Origin: Flavobacteriaceae bacterium
GTDB lineage: Bacteria > Bacteroidota > Bacteroidia > Flavobacteriales > Flavobacteriaceae
Direction: 5' to 3'
Assembly: GCA_022425945.1 (NCBI GenBank)
Contig: JAKMEK010000093.1
Coordinates: 1 to 34,837, forward strand
DNA length: 34,837 nucleotides
In this document: piece by piece, positions 24,893 to 32,369 of the stretch
Layout of the letters: each line of letters begins with the position of its first letter
Numbering within the stretch: position 1 is the first letter of the stretch
The notes under the pieces: generated by a model
The model's input: the letters and a program-made list of their open reading frames with translations, nothing else
The model's database searches: none
Told to the model about the DNA's origin: nothing
Program-made: the position numbers and the translations under genes

Positions 24893-26584
24893 TCAGTTTC
24901 GCTCCGGTATGGCCTCCAAAAGCCTTTTGCTAAAGTCGGTTTGTGGTGCTTGGTATAGTGCATCGGCCTCGTTTTCTTCCACAATGATCCCTTCATGCAT
25001 TACGATGATCTTATCGGCCATATGTTTAACGATGGCCAAGTCATGGGAAATGAACAGGTAAGAAAGCTGGAGTTTTTCTTTTAATTCATTCAAGAGATTT
25101 AATACCTGTGCTTGGACAGAAATGTCCAAGGCTGCTACCGACTCGTCGCACAAGAGCACCTTGGGTTCTACGGCTAGTGCTCGCGCAATAACCACCCGTT
25201 GGCGTTGGCCCCCCGAAAGTTCATGTGGGTAGCGCGAAACAAAGTCAGCTGAGAGTCCAACTTGAGCCAATAATTCTAAGCAGCGTTTTTCTCTTTCGTG
25301 TTGCCTTAGGTTAGTATGCACCAAAAGCACTTCTTCAATCGCAGGTCCCAGCTGTTTTAGGGGGTGCAGGGCAGCATAGGGGTCTTGAAATATAAACTGT
25401 ACATCTTTTCGCAACTCGTTAATTTGTTTCTTGTTGGAAGGATCGATGCGCTTTCCTTTCCAGTAAATTTCTCCGGCAGAGGGCGGATCGAGAAAAACCA
25501 AGGCTTTGGCCAGGGTAGATTTTCCACAACCCGAGGCGCCGACCAATCCGAGTGTTTCTCCCGCGTAGAGTTCAAAGGAAATGTTTTTGAGCGCAGTTGT
25601 TTTTTCTTCTTTCCCAAATAGTCCTGTGGTGGTCATGTAATTTTTCTCTAGTCCCTTGACCGAAAGCAAAGGAGCTTGGGCATACATGCTCTTGTGTGTT
25701 TGTAGGCGATGCTCTGTAGAAATGGGAAGTGTTTGATGATTTTTATTAATGAAATCATCGAGTGTTGGCAGCCATTTTAAGCGTTGAGTATTGGTGGGAC
25801 GTGCTCCTAACAGTCCTTGAGTATAGGGATGTTTGGGTGCCTTGAAAAGTTCAGCTGCATGACCAAATTCAACCAATTTACCTTTCTGCATTACGGCAAT
25901 TGTATCGGCTAAATTGGCCACTAAACTGAGGTCATGCGAAATGAACAAAACACTCATGTTGTTTTGCTGTTGCAAATGTTTGATGAGTTGTATGATGTCT
26001 TGTTGTACGAGCACGTCTAGTGCAGTCGTAGGTTCGTCGGCAATCAATAATTTCGGCTTACAGAGCAAGGCCATGGCAATCATGACACGCTGTTTTTGGC
26101 CTCCACTGAGCTGGTGGGGATAGGCATTGAACACCCTTTCAGGATTGGGCAATTGCACTTCTTGAAAAGCGGTGAGTACTTTTTCTTTCAATTCGTTTTT
26201 GGAGAGGGATGGGGAAAAATGTTGTTTGCCTATTTCGGCCACCTGTTTTCCGCAGCGCATGGAAGGATTTAGGGAGGATTGTGGTTCTTGAAAGATCATC
26301 CCGATTTCTTTTCCGCGCAATTGCTGCCAATCGTTTGGGCTTTGGTGTAAAAGGTCTTTTCCGTCAAATTCAATGGTTCCTGCTTCTATTTGTGTCGTTT
26401 TGAGTGGTAATAGGCCCATAATGGCCTGGGCAGTGACTGATTTCCCGCTTCCAGATTCTCCGACAATTGCGAGGATTTCATTCGCGTTTAGGGAGAAATT
26501 AAGGTCCTGTAAAATTGATTTTTCGCCCAAAGAGAGCGAAAGTTGATGGATGGATAACAGCGGTTTTTTTATTCGTTCAGCCAT
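24893..26584 (-). CDS. Tandem ATP-binding protein of a peptide/nickel-type ABC transporter
   Basis: This 563-residue protein fuses two ABC ATPase domains, as DppD-DppF or YejF do, and would power uptake of oligopeptides or similar solutes. Domain 1 (to about residue 250) has Walker A GESGSGKS (42-49), signature LSGGQKQR and Walker B LLIADEP. Domain 2 (about 310-560) has Walker A GASGCGKS, signature LSGGQRQR and Walker B VLLCDES. Both look intact. I place the start at ATG 26584 (MAERIKKPLL) rather than 26665, since homology begins there; this still overlaps the exonuclease gene by 16 bases. No permease or binding-protein gene lies nearby, so its partners must be encoded elsewhere. Confidence 0.93.
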   Translation of the reverse strand: MAERIKKPLLSIHQLSLSLGEKSILQDLNFSLNANEILAIVGESGSGKSVTAQAIMGLLPLKTTQIEAGTIEFDGKDLLHQSPNDWQQLRGKEIGMIFQEPQSSLNPSMRCGKQVAEIGKQHFSPSLSKNELKEKVLTAFQEVQLPNPERVFNAYPHQLSGGQKQRVMIAMALLCKPKLLIADEPTTALDVLVQQDIIQLIKHLQQQNNMSVLFISHDLSLVANLADTIAVMQKGKLVEFGHAAELFKAPKHPYTQGLLGARPTNTQRLKWLPTLDDFINKNHQTLPISTEHRLQTHKSMYAQAPLLSVKGLEKNYMTTTGLFGKEEKTTALKNISFELYAGETLGLVGASGCGKSTLAKALVFLDPPSAGEIYWKGKRIDPSNKKQINELRKDVQFIFQDPYAALHPLKQLGPAIEEVLLVHTNLRQHEREKRCLELLAQVGLSADFVSRYPHELSGGQRQRVVIARALAVEPKVLLCDESVAALDISVQAQVLNLLNELKEKLQLSYLFISHDLAIVKHMADKIIVMHEGIIVEENEADALYQAPQTDFSKRLLEAIPERN

Positions 26585-27291
26585 ACAATTTGGTTTTCTT
26601 CCAACAGGGGTTTTCTCAAAAAGGTTAAAAAGACTTGCGCCAAGGTCAAGACGTCTTTTTCGCAATAGCGAACAATTCGGGCAAGGTTTTTTTCTTGGTA
26701 GTAAACCCGGGCGACATCACTTCCATCGATGTCGTCTTTGGGCGTGGGAATACCAAAAACTTCTGCCAGAAGGGCCAATGAAGTGTAGTGTTTATAGTCC
26801 CCAAATTTCCAGAGTTGTAGAGTGTCTAGGTGAGGAACCTCCCAAGGTTTTTTCCCGAAAAGGTCGAGAATTTTTGGAAGAGCAATACGATGAATTACCA
26901 TCCGACGTGCAATGTACGGGAAGTCAAATTCTTTTCCGTTGTGCGCACAAAGCAAGTGCGATTTTAAGTAAAAATAGTCGTCACAAAGTTGTTTGAATGC
27001 CGTGAGAATTTTGGCCTCTTCTCCCGAAAAGCTTTTGATGCGTAAGCTTCTTTTGTTGGGCTGAGTTGTATCAAAAAAGCCCACAGATATACAGACAATT
27101 TTCCCAAACTCAGCCCAGATGCCTGCCCGCTCATAAAAGTCTTCTGCACTCACCTCATCCTTGCGTTGGTAGGCTGTTTTTTGTTCCCAAAGGGCTTGTC
27201 GATTCTCGGATAGTTGGTCGTGCAATTCCTCCTCTGGAACAGTTTCAATATCGAGAAAGAGTACTTTGGTTAAATCAAGGTTGGCTAACAT
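26569..27291 (-). CDS. DEDDy-type 3'-5' exonuclease (PolB-like exonuclease domain)
   Basis: This predicted RNase H-fold nuclease belongs to the stand-alone PolB-exonuclease-like group. The metal ligands are Asp14 and Glu16 in FLDIETVPE, Asp122 in HNGKEFDFPYI, and Asp212 with Tyr208 in RYCEKDVLTL, giving the DEDDy set. The length of 240 is typical. It likely trims DNA 3' ends in repair, but no direct partner is known. It is packed between the serine hydrolase (17-base overlap upstream) and the ABC ATPase (16-base overlap downstream), so the three should be co-transcribed. Confidence 0.9.
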   Translation of the reverse strand: MLANLDLTKVLFLDIETVPEEELHDQLSENRQALWEQKTAYQRKDEVSAEDFYERAGIWAEFGKIVCISVGFFDTTQPNKRSLRIKSFSGEEAKILTAFKQLCDDYFYLKSHLLCAHNGKEFDFPYIARRMVIHRIALPKILDLFGKKPWEVPHLDTLQLWKFGDYKHYTSLALLAEVFGIPTPKDDIDGSDVARVYYQEKNLARIVRYCEKDVLTLAQVFLTFLRKPLLEENQIVWLNE

Positions 27292-28429
27292 TGTTGATCA
27301 TTTCGAATCCTTCTTGTATGTAATCGTGGAAAGCCTGACTTCCGAAACGATTTAATTTTGGTCCTTTTTGATGTCCTAAACGAACAATGATCAGGTCGGA
27401 TGCAGGAAAAGCAATGATGTATTGGCCCAAATGGCCGCGCATGGCAAAGCCATTTTCCCCCTCATGGCTTGTTAGCCACCAGCCGTAGCCATATTCTGGA
27501 CTTTCCTCAAAACGGGGACGTGTACTCAAGGCGATGAAAGCAGAGTCCAACAATTGTGTGCCATTCCAGTCACCATAATCTTTGTACAATTTCCCCATAC
27601 GTGCAAAATCGCGTGCGTTGGTAGCAAAGCAGCAATAAGCTTTTTCCATTCCATTCTTTTCGCTATCCAATTGCCAAAGGGCATCTTCTTTTGCTCCCAT
27701 GGGTTGCCAAAATTCTTCTGTGAAGTAGTCGCTCAAGCTTTTGCCGACTGCCTTGGTGATGATCATTCCCAAAAGTTGCGTGTTTCCACTTAAGTAACGA
27801 AAGGCTTGACCGGGTTCGTCAACAATTTTACTATTGAGCATTAACCGATCTAAGTTGGGTGTAATGTAAGCCTCCATCATCCCGTTGATCGAAAGGTCAT
27901 ACTTTTCATTCCAATCCAATCCTGAGGACATGGAAGACAAATCTCCAACAGTTAATTGTGCTCCTTTTCCTTCGCCAAATTGGGGGTAAAAATCGCTTAC
28001 TTTTTGGTCTAAACTTTCGATATAACCTTGCTCAATGGCTTTTCCTAACATGGCCGACACAAAGCTTTTTGCTACTGAAAAAGAATTGCTTTTGGAACTC
28101 GCATCATAGCCTTCATAGTAGGATTCATGTAAAACACTGTCCTTGTGAATAACCATAAAAGCCACCGAGCGATATTGGGCATGCAGGTCCTGTATCTTGT
28201 CCGAAAGTGCAATTTTGTTATAAGCAGTGTGTTTGGGCCATTCGGCAACATTTTCTGCGGCTTTGACCACTCGATTGTCAAAATAGGCATAGTCTTCTAA
28301 AAAGGCTGTGTCTCTCCCGGTTTCATATAGTTTTTGAACGGCAGTTAGTAAAAAACTATAGGGGCTTATGTAGAGCAGTAAAAATGAAAAGAGCAATGCT
28401 CCAAGGAGATAACGTAAAATTTTTTTCAT
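27275..28429 (-). CDS. Serine hydrolase of the beta-lactamase/class C superfamily
   Basis: The 384-residue protein starts with a membrane-anchoring or signal segment (residues about 5-30, no lipobox) and then a class C beta-lactamase-like domain. The active-site SxxK is SVAK at residues 118-121. The Tyr motif is YLSGN near residue 217, where the usual YxN is YLS. The third motif is HLG in MRGHLGQY in place of KTG. Such proteins are peptidases, esterases or amidases, rarely true beta-lactamases, so antibiotic resistance should not be inferred. It sits between the alkyltransferase (29-base gap) and the exonuclease (17-base overlap). Confidence 0.88.
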   Translation of the reverse strand: MKKILRYLLGALLFSFLLLYISPYSFLLTAVQKLYETGRDTAFLEDYAYFDNRVVKAAENVAEWPKHTAYNKIALSDKIQDLHAQYRSVAFMVIHKDSVLHESYYEGYDASSKSNSFSVAKSFVSAMLGKAIEQGYIESLDQKVSDFYPQFGEGKGAQLTVGDLSSMSSGLDWNEKYDLSINGMMEAYITPNLDRLMLNSKIVDEPGQAFRYLSGNTQLLGMIITKAVGKSLSDYFTEEFWQPMGAKEDALWQLDSEKNGMEKAYCCFATNARDFARMGKLYKDYGDWNGTQLLDSAFIALSTRPRFEESPEYGYGWWLTSHEGENGFAMRGHLGQYIIAFPASDLIIVRLGHQKGPKLNRFGSQAFHDYIQEGFEMINNVSQP

Positions 28430-28458
28430 GACATGTTTTCCGCCAAAAGCGTAAGAAA

Positions 28459-28932
28459 TTAAATTAATGTTGTTTGCATCGGATAACCTTCAAGTTGAAG
28501 AAGTTTTTTCTTGCGTTCAATCCCACCAGAATAACCCACAAGACTTCCATCACTTCCTATTACCCGATGACATGGAACAGCTACTAAGATAGGATTTTTT
28601 CCAATGGCAGCGGCAACGGCCCGAACGGCTTTTGTGTTTCCATGGGAACGGGCAACTTTTATGTAAGAAAGGGTTCGCCCAAATGGGAGTGAGGCCAGAA
28701 GGAGCCATATTTTTTTTTGAAAGTCTGTCCCTTGTGGATTGATGGTGAAATCAAATTGATGTCGCTTTCCTTCAAAATACTGTTCAAGCTGTTCCACGCA
28801 GGACGCTAAATGTTTAGGAACAGTCGAGGGTGCATTTGAAACAGTTTCTTCAAAGCATACTTCCTGTATTCCCTCGGCATCTCCCTTTACCTTAATTGTG
28901 CCCAATGGACTTTTCATGTAGTGTGTATCCAA
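28459..28932 (-). CDS. ogt: Methylated-DNA--protein-cysteine methyltransferase
   Basis: This suicide repair protein transfers an alkyl group from O6-alkylguanine (or O4-alkylthymine) in DNA to its own cysteine. The active-site motif VPCHRVIG lies in the C-terminal half, followed by GYSGGIERK; the Arg-finger helix is in NTKAVRAVAAAIGKNP. There is no N-terminal Ada regulatory domain. Start choice: the TTG at 28932 gives MDTHYMKSPLG, whose spacing to SPLG matches relatives and yields 157 residues. The ATG at 28917 would trim the first strand by five residues but is otherwise possible. It heads a minus-strand set with the serine hydrolase, exonuclease and ABC ATPase. Confidence 0.92.
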   Translation of the reverse strand: MDTHYMKSPLGTIKVKGDAEGIQEVCFEETVSNAPSTVPKHLASCVEQLEQYFEGKRHQFDFTINPQGTDFQKKIWLLLASLPFGRTLSYIKVARSHGNTKAVRAVAAAIGKNPILVAVPCHRVIGSDGSLVGYSGGIERKKKLLQLEGYPMQTTLI

Positions 28933-29062
28933 AATTGGGTTTTAATTAAGCTAAAGTTAAACAAAATAAAGTTGTTAATTTAGAACAATAAATAAATTCC
29001 ACATGGGTAGAGGTGTGATTTTTGCGTCAAGGGTCTGTTTTTGAATATTATAGGTAAACAGA

Positions 29063-29127
29063 TTGCCAATGACAGCTACCTTAGGATTAGTTGCTTTTTT
29101 AATGAATTAAGATAAACCTTGCCAATG
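29063..29127. repeat. Direct repeat upstream of the DadA-like gene
   Basis: TTGCCAATG occurs at 29063-29071 and again at 29119-29127, each preceded at short distance by TAAAC. They lie in the 253-base gap between the ogt and dadA-like genes, upstream of the latter. They could be paired operator half-sites. I see no convincing Bacteroidota promoter in this gap, and the rest of it holds nothing I can name. Confidence 0.3.
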
Positions 29128-29185
29128 TGTTTAACAGGCGGTCAAAAGAAACTACCTTCAAGTATAGGGGTTGAATTAGGGTAAT

Positions 29186-30436
29186 ATGGCAAAAAAAATA
29201 ATTGTTATTGGGGGAGGAATCGTGGGTTTGTCTACGGCTTATTTTTTACACCAAGAAGGACATGAAGTAGTGATTATCGATAAAACGTCCATGATGGCAG
29301 GAGCTTCATATGTAAATGCGGGTTATTTGACACCAAGTCACATTGTCCCTTTGGCTGCACCAGGCATGATTACCAAAGGACTGAAGTGGATGTTTGATTC
29401 GTCAAGCCCTTTTTATATAAAACCGCGTTTGGATTTAGGTTTGATGAATTGGGGCCTGAAATTTATGCGCTCTTGTTCCAAGAAACATGTACAACGTTCT
29501 CTAAAAGTAATCAAAGACATCAATGTGTTGAGTAAGGAATTGTACCATGATTTTGATGCGCTTCCTACCTTAGATTTTCATTTGGAAAACAAAGGAGTAT
29601 TGATGGCCTTTCAAACTGCAGCCGCAGAAAAAGCCGAAGGCGAAGTTATGCGAGAAGCCAAAAAACTTGGGCTAGATGTTGCATTGATCGATCGGAAACA
29701 AGTTCATGTACTTCAGCCAGAGATAGACATGCATATTGCCGGAGCCTATCACTATCGCTGCGATGCGCATACCACTCCGGGAAGCTTTATGGAGCAAATG
29801 AAGGCTTATCTATTGCGGGTAGGCGTTAAAATGCACAAAGAGACAATGGTGGAAAAGTTGTTGTATGAAGGGAGAAAAGTACAATCTGTATTGACCGACA
29901 AAGGGGTTTTTTCTGCTGACGAAGTGGTGGTTGCCTCAGGAGCCTGGTCACCACAATTGTTAAAATCTATTGGAATTCATTTACCTGTCCAGGCGGGGAA
30001 GGGATATCGACTCAATGAGGAAAAACCGACAGGTATTTGTATGCCTGCCATTTTAATGGAGCGAAAAGTAGCTGTAACCCCCATGCAAGGTTTTACCCGA
30101 TTTTCGGGGACCATGGAAATCGCAGGGATTAATCAGAACATTCGAAAAAATAGGGTAGAAGCTATTGCTGCTGCGGCTGCTAGTTATTATCCTGGACTAT
30201 CCATTTCCAAGAAAACCAAAGCAGCGGTGCAGTGCGGTTTACGCCCGCTATCACCAGACGGATTGCCCTTCATAGGCAGGCATTCAGCCTATGAAAACCT
30301 TACGATAGCTACAGGTCATTCAATGATGGGATGGAGCTTGGGACCAGCAACGGGAAAATTAATTACAGAACTTATTTCGGGCCAAAAAATCAGTTTGGAT
30401 TTAAGTCCTTTTGCCGTCGAAAGGAAGTACGGCTAA
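29186..30436 (+). CDS. FAD-dependent D-amino acid dehydrogenase-like oxidoreductase (DadA family)
   Basis: Members of this DAO-fold family oxidise D-amino acids or related amines, passing electrons from FAD to the quinone pool. The FAD-binding GGGIVG is at residues 9-14 with Asp32-type VIIDK following. The GASYVNAGYLTPSH segment, typical of DadA, comes next. The C-terminal FAD contact lies in CGLRPLSPDGLPFIG and ATGHSMMGWSLGPATG. The length of 416 matches DadA. In Bacteroidota, similar genes often act in D-proline/hydroxyproline breakdown, but no epimerase or aldehyde dehydrogenase is next to it here, so the substrate stays open. Its TAA interlocks with the convergent gene's stop. Confidence 0.88.
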   Translation: MAKKIIVIGGGIVGLSTAYFLHQEGHEVVIIDKTSMMAGASYVNAGYLTPSHIVPLAAPGMITKGLKWMFDSSSPFYIKPRLDLGLMNWGLKFMRSCSKKHVQRSLKVIKDINVLSKELYHDFDALPTLDFHLENKGVLMAFQTAAAEKAEGEVMREAKKLGLDVALIDRKQVHVLQPEIDMHIAGAYHYRCDAHTTPGSFMEQMKAYLLRVGVKMHKETMVEKLLYEGRKVQSVLTDKGVFSADEVVVASGAWSPQLLKSIGIHLPVQAGKGYRLNEEKPTGICMPAILMERKVAVTPMQGFTRFSGTMEIAGINQNIRKNRVEAIAAAAASYYPGLSISKKTKAAVQCGLRPLSPDGLPFIGRHSAYENLTIATGHSMMGWSLGPATGKLITELISGQKISLDLSPFAVERKYG

Positions 30437-31278
30437 AGCTCTAAAGCAATTCCAGCCGAGAGTGCAGGGGCCTTATAAATGACTTTTCCAGCGAGGGGAA
30501 AAGAAGCGGTAACATTAACACTAAATTGTTTGGTAAAGCCGTAGATGATTTCTCCTCCTAGGTTGGTAACTTCGACATTATTAGCAAAAATACTTCCGTT
30601 GTTGTTGATGGCAGAAAGACGCCCGTTTTGAAGCGATTGTCGGGTATTGAGCCGCCCTAAAACAAGCAGCTTTTCTTTGGCGATTTTGGTGCTTGTCTCA
30701 AGCTTAAAATGCCATTCGTCAGAATAGCCTCGCGAACGATTGTTTAGCGCAATGGAAGATTTAAAATAGAAGTGTTGTTTTCCAATGGGGAAGGATTTCC
30801 CCAAATTAAACTGCAAACTTTGATTGAATTCGCCATCTCCAGTTTGGTAACTTCCGTCACTTCCTCCGGCATCATCACCGGTTGGGAGTCCAAGGAGTAG
30901 TGAGGCCGAAATCGCCAAACTATTTTTTTTGCACAATTGGTATTCAAGACTAAGGTCAATGTCTCCCAATGAAGCAAAAGTCTCTCCTGGTATAGAGGAT
31001 AGTCCTGAGCTAAATCGCTGTCCATTCTGATAGACTTGGGTGTAGTGGAGATAGCCAATAAGGGTAAGTTTATTGCTCAAACCGAAACGCCCATAAAAAC
31101 TGGTAATCAAATGACCGCGCGTAATATTAGGGTCAGAAATGCCAGTGTCGGTATAGTGTTCGTTGGCTTCTAAAAACCATGCGCCAATTTTGTAATAGCC
31201 TTTTCCTTTTTCTTGTGTCCATTGTGCACTAGTATTTATCGTTAGGAGAACAACACTGAGGGTTATGTATTTTTTCAT
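30433..31278 (-). CDS. Exported outer-membrane-type protein, MetA/transporter-like barrel
   Basis: The 281-residue product has a signal peptide (MKKYITLSVVLLTINTSAQ) and then alternating aromatic/polar strands throughout, with loops rich in Gly/Asp (GLPTGDDAGGSDGSYQTGDG near residues 130-150), and a C-terminus typical of barrels. The QKGKGYYKI-like start and the SLEYQL/SLLLGLPTGD pattern resemble proteins called transporter or MetA-pathway outer-membrane proteins, whose role is unproven. It lies 3 bases after the DM13 lipoprotein gene, so the two are almost surely translated from one message and may work together at the outer membrane. Confidence 0.8.
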   Translation of the reverse strand: MKKYITLSVVLLTINTSAQWTQEKGKGYYKIGAWFLEANEHYTDTGISDPNITRGHLITSFYGRFGLSNKLTLIGYLHYTQVYQNGQRFSSGLSSIPGETFASLGDIDLSLEYQLCKKNSLAISASLLLGLPTGDDAGGSDGSYQTGDGEFNQSLQFNLGKSFPIGKQHFYFKSSIALNNRSRGYSDEWHFKLETSTKIAKEKLLVLGRLNTRQSLQNGRLSAINNNGSIFANNVEVTNLGGEIIYGFTKQFSVNVTASFPLAGKVIYKAPALSAGIALEL

Positions 31279-31281
31279 GGG

Positions 31282-32313
31282 TTAAAAGATTGTTCCTTCT
31301 CCCACTGGGACACTGAAGGGTTTGCACCAATAAATGATGTATTTGTAATCCGTTAATTCGATAGAGGGGGGAAGGATGTATTCATGTGCCCCATTAAAAA
31401 CAGCCACTTTGCCAATTTCTACTGCACCGTTTACGGTATTTGGGTTATTGCCTAGATAGAGATATAAGCCAGGCAATGAAGTAGAGGCGCGGTAACTTTC
31501 ATCTAAAGAGAGGGTTATTTGCGTGCCATTGTGTTCATAACGAAAATTACCTTCAAGGATATAGCCAGAAGTTGAGATAATTTCTCCCTCGTAAAACTGT
31601 GGGGCAATAACAACGCCACTTCCCCCAGAGCTGTCTCCACCTGTGGTTATATCTGATGTTGAAGTAGCTGTTTCTGCCGTAGTAGTTGAAGTGTCAGTGG
31701 TTGAGGTAGCTGTATCGGTTGTTGAAGTGTCCGTATTTGTTGTTTCCGTATCTGATGTTGAAGTAGTTGTTTCTGTCGTAGCAGTTGAAGTGTTAGTGGT
31801 TGAGCTAGCTGTATCGGTTGTTGTTGAAGTTGTGTTGTTGGAGGTTGAGCTAGCTGTATCAGTTGTTGTTGTTGCTGTATCGGTTGTTGACGAGCTTACG
31901 GTGTCACTAGTGCTCGTTGTAGTATCCGTTGTTGCTGTTGTAGTGTCGGAGACCTCCGTCTTTGCAACAGCTGTAACAGCAAAGCTTAGTTTGGCTTCAA
32001 CAACATTACCTTGAAGCCCTGTGGTTTGAACACTGACGGTAACTTGTCCAGCTGCCAATGTTTCTAGGATTCCATTTTGCGAGATGGTAGCTAAAGTTGG
32101 AGGGTTTGCCTGCCAAACCAAGGCAGGCTCCGCTACTTTTGTGCCAGACTCATCAAAAAACCGAGCTTTAAATTGGTATTGAAATCCTTCGTTTATACTG
32201 ACGATAGGATTGGATATGCGTAAGTCTGGATCAACATAATCATTGATCAAGTCTTCTCCTACACAGCTGAGCAGTAGTAGAAAACAGACCAGTAAAGAAG
32301 CTGTTTTTTTCAT
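31282..32313 (-). CDS. DM13-domain lipoprotein with Ig-like domain and Thr/Ser linker
   Basis: Cys17 in LLSC marks a lipoprotein. Residues about 30-115 look like a bacterial Ig-like (BIG2) domain (ISNPIVSINEG, then ATISQNGILETLAAGQVTVS). Residues about 118-230 are an almost pure Thr/Ser/Asp/Ala linker. The last 105 residues form a DM13 domain: YLYLGNNPNTVNGAVEIGKV, then the IIYWCKPFSVPVG segment with the conserved Cys that is proposed to be redox-active in DM13 proteins. The recognition of DM13 rests on this pattern, known from animal and bacterial proteins. The protein would be tethered at the surface with the DM13 domain held away from the membrane. The linker carries a 99-base-period duplication. 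It follows hemB by 56 bases and precedes the barrel gene by 3. Confidence 0.85.
   Translation of the reverse strand: MKKTASLLVCFLLLLSCVGEDLINDYVDPDLRISNPIVSINEGFQYQFKARFFDESGTKVAEPALVWQANPPTLATISQNGILETLAAGQVTVSVQTTGLQGNVVEAKLSFAVTAVAKTEVSDTTTATTDTTTSTSDTVSSSTTDTATTTTDTASSTSNNTTSTTTDTASSTTNTSTATTETTTSTSDTETTNTDTSTTDTATSTTDTSTTTAETATSTSDITTGGDSSGGSGVVIAPQFYEGEIISTSGYILEGNFRYEHNGTQITLSLDESYRASTSLPGLYLYLGNNPNTVNGAVEIGKVAVFNGAHEYILPPSIELTDYKYIIYWCKPFSVPVGEGTIF
31650..31823. repeat. Imperfect 75-bp direct repeat, 99-base period, in the Thr/Ser linker
   Basis: Positions 31650-31724 recur at 31749-31823 with five mismatches by eye, an offset of 99 bases (33 codons, in frame). A further short echo of GAGCTAGCTGTATC occurs about 45 bases beyond, at 31846-31860. 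On the protein level the copies read as STTDTSTTTAETATSTSD and STTNTSTATTETTTSTSD. The array suggests recent slippage or recombination and variable linker length. Confidence 0.85.
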
Positions 32314-32369
32314 GAGTAGTTATTGGGTAACTAACCACACACAAAATCTATGCCCTTTTTTTATTTGTA

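Noticed and set aside
24778-24996. 72-codon open frame on the minus strand in the gap after the ABC gene
   Set aside because: About half overlaps the ABC ATPase coding sequence in another frame; it has no promoter and no family features.
26550-26996. 148-codon open frame on the plus strand
   Set aside because: It is antisense to the exonuclease gene, whose DEDDy residues are all intact. The composition is Arg/Phe/Ser-rich as shadows tend to be.
27275-28429. Possible beta-lactamase resistance gene
   Set aside because: The SxxK motif is present, but the other two motifs (YLS and HLG) and the anchoring segment fit general class C serine hydrolases. Nothing indicates drug resistance.
31643-32014. 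Open frame of 123 codons on the plus strand, rich in Val/Ser/Glu
   Set aside because: It is the mirror of the Thr/Ser stalk codons of the DM13 lipoprotein. The repeated ACT/ACC-type codons leave the complement without stops; it has no domain or promoter.
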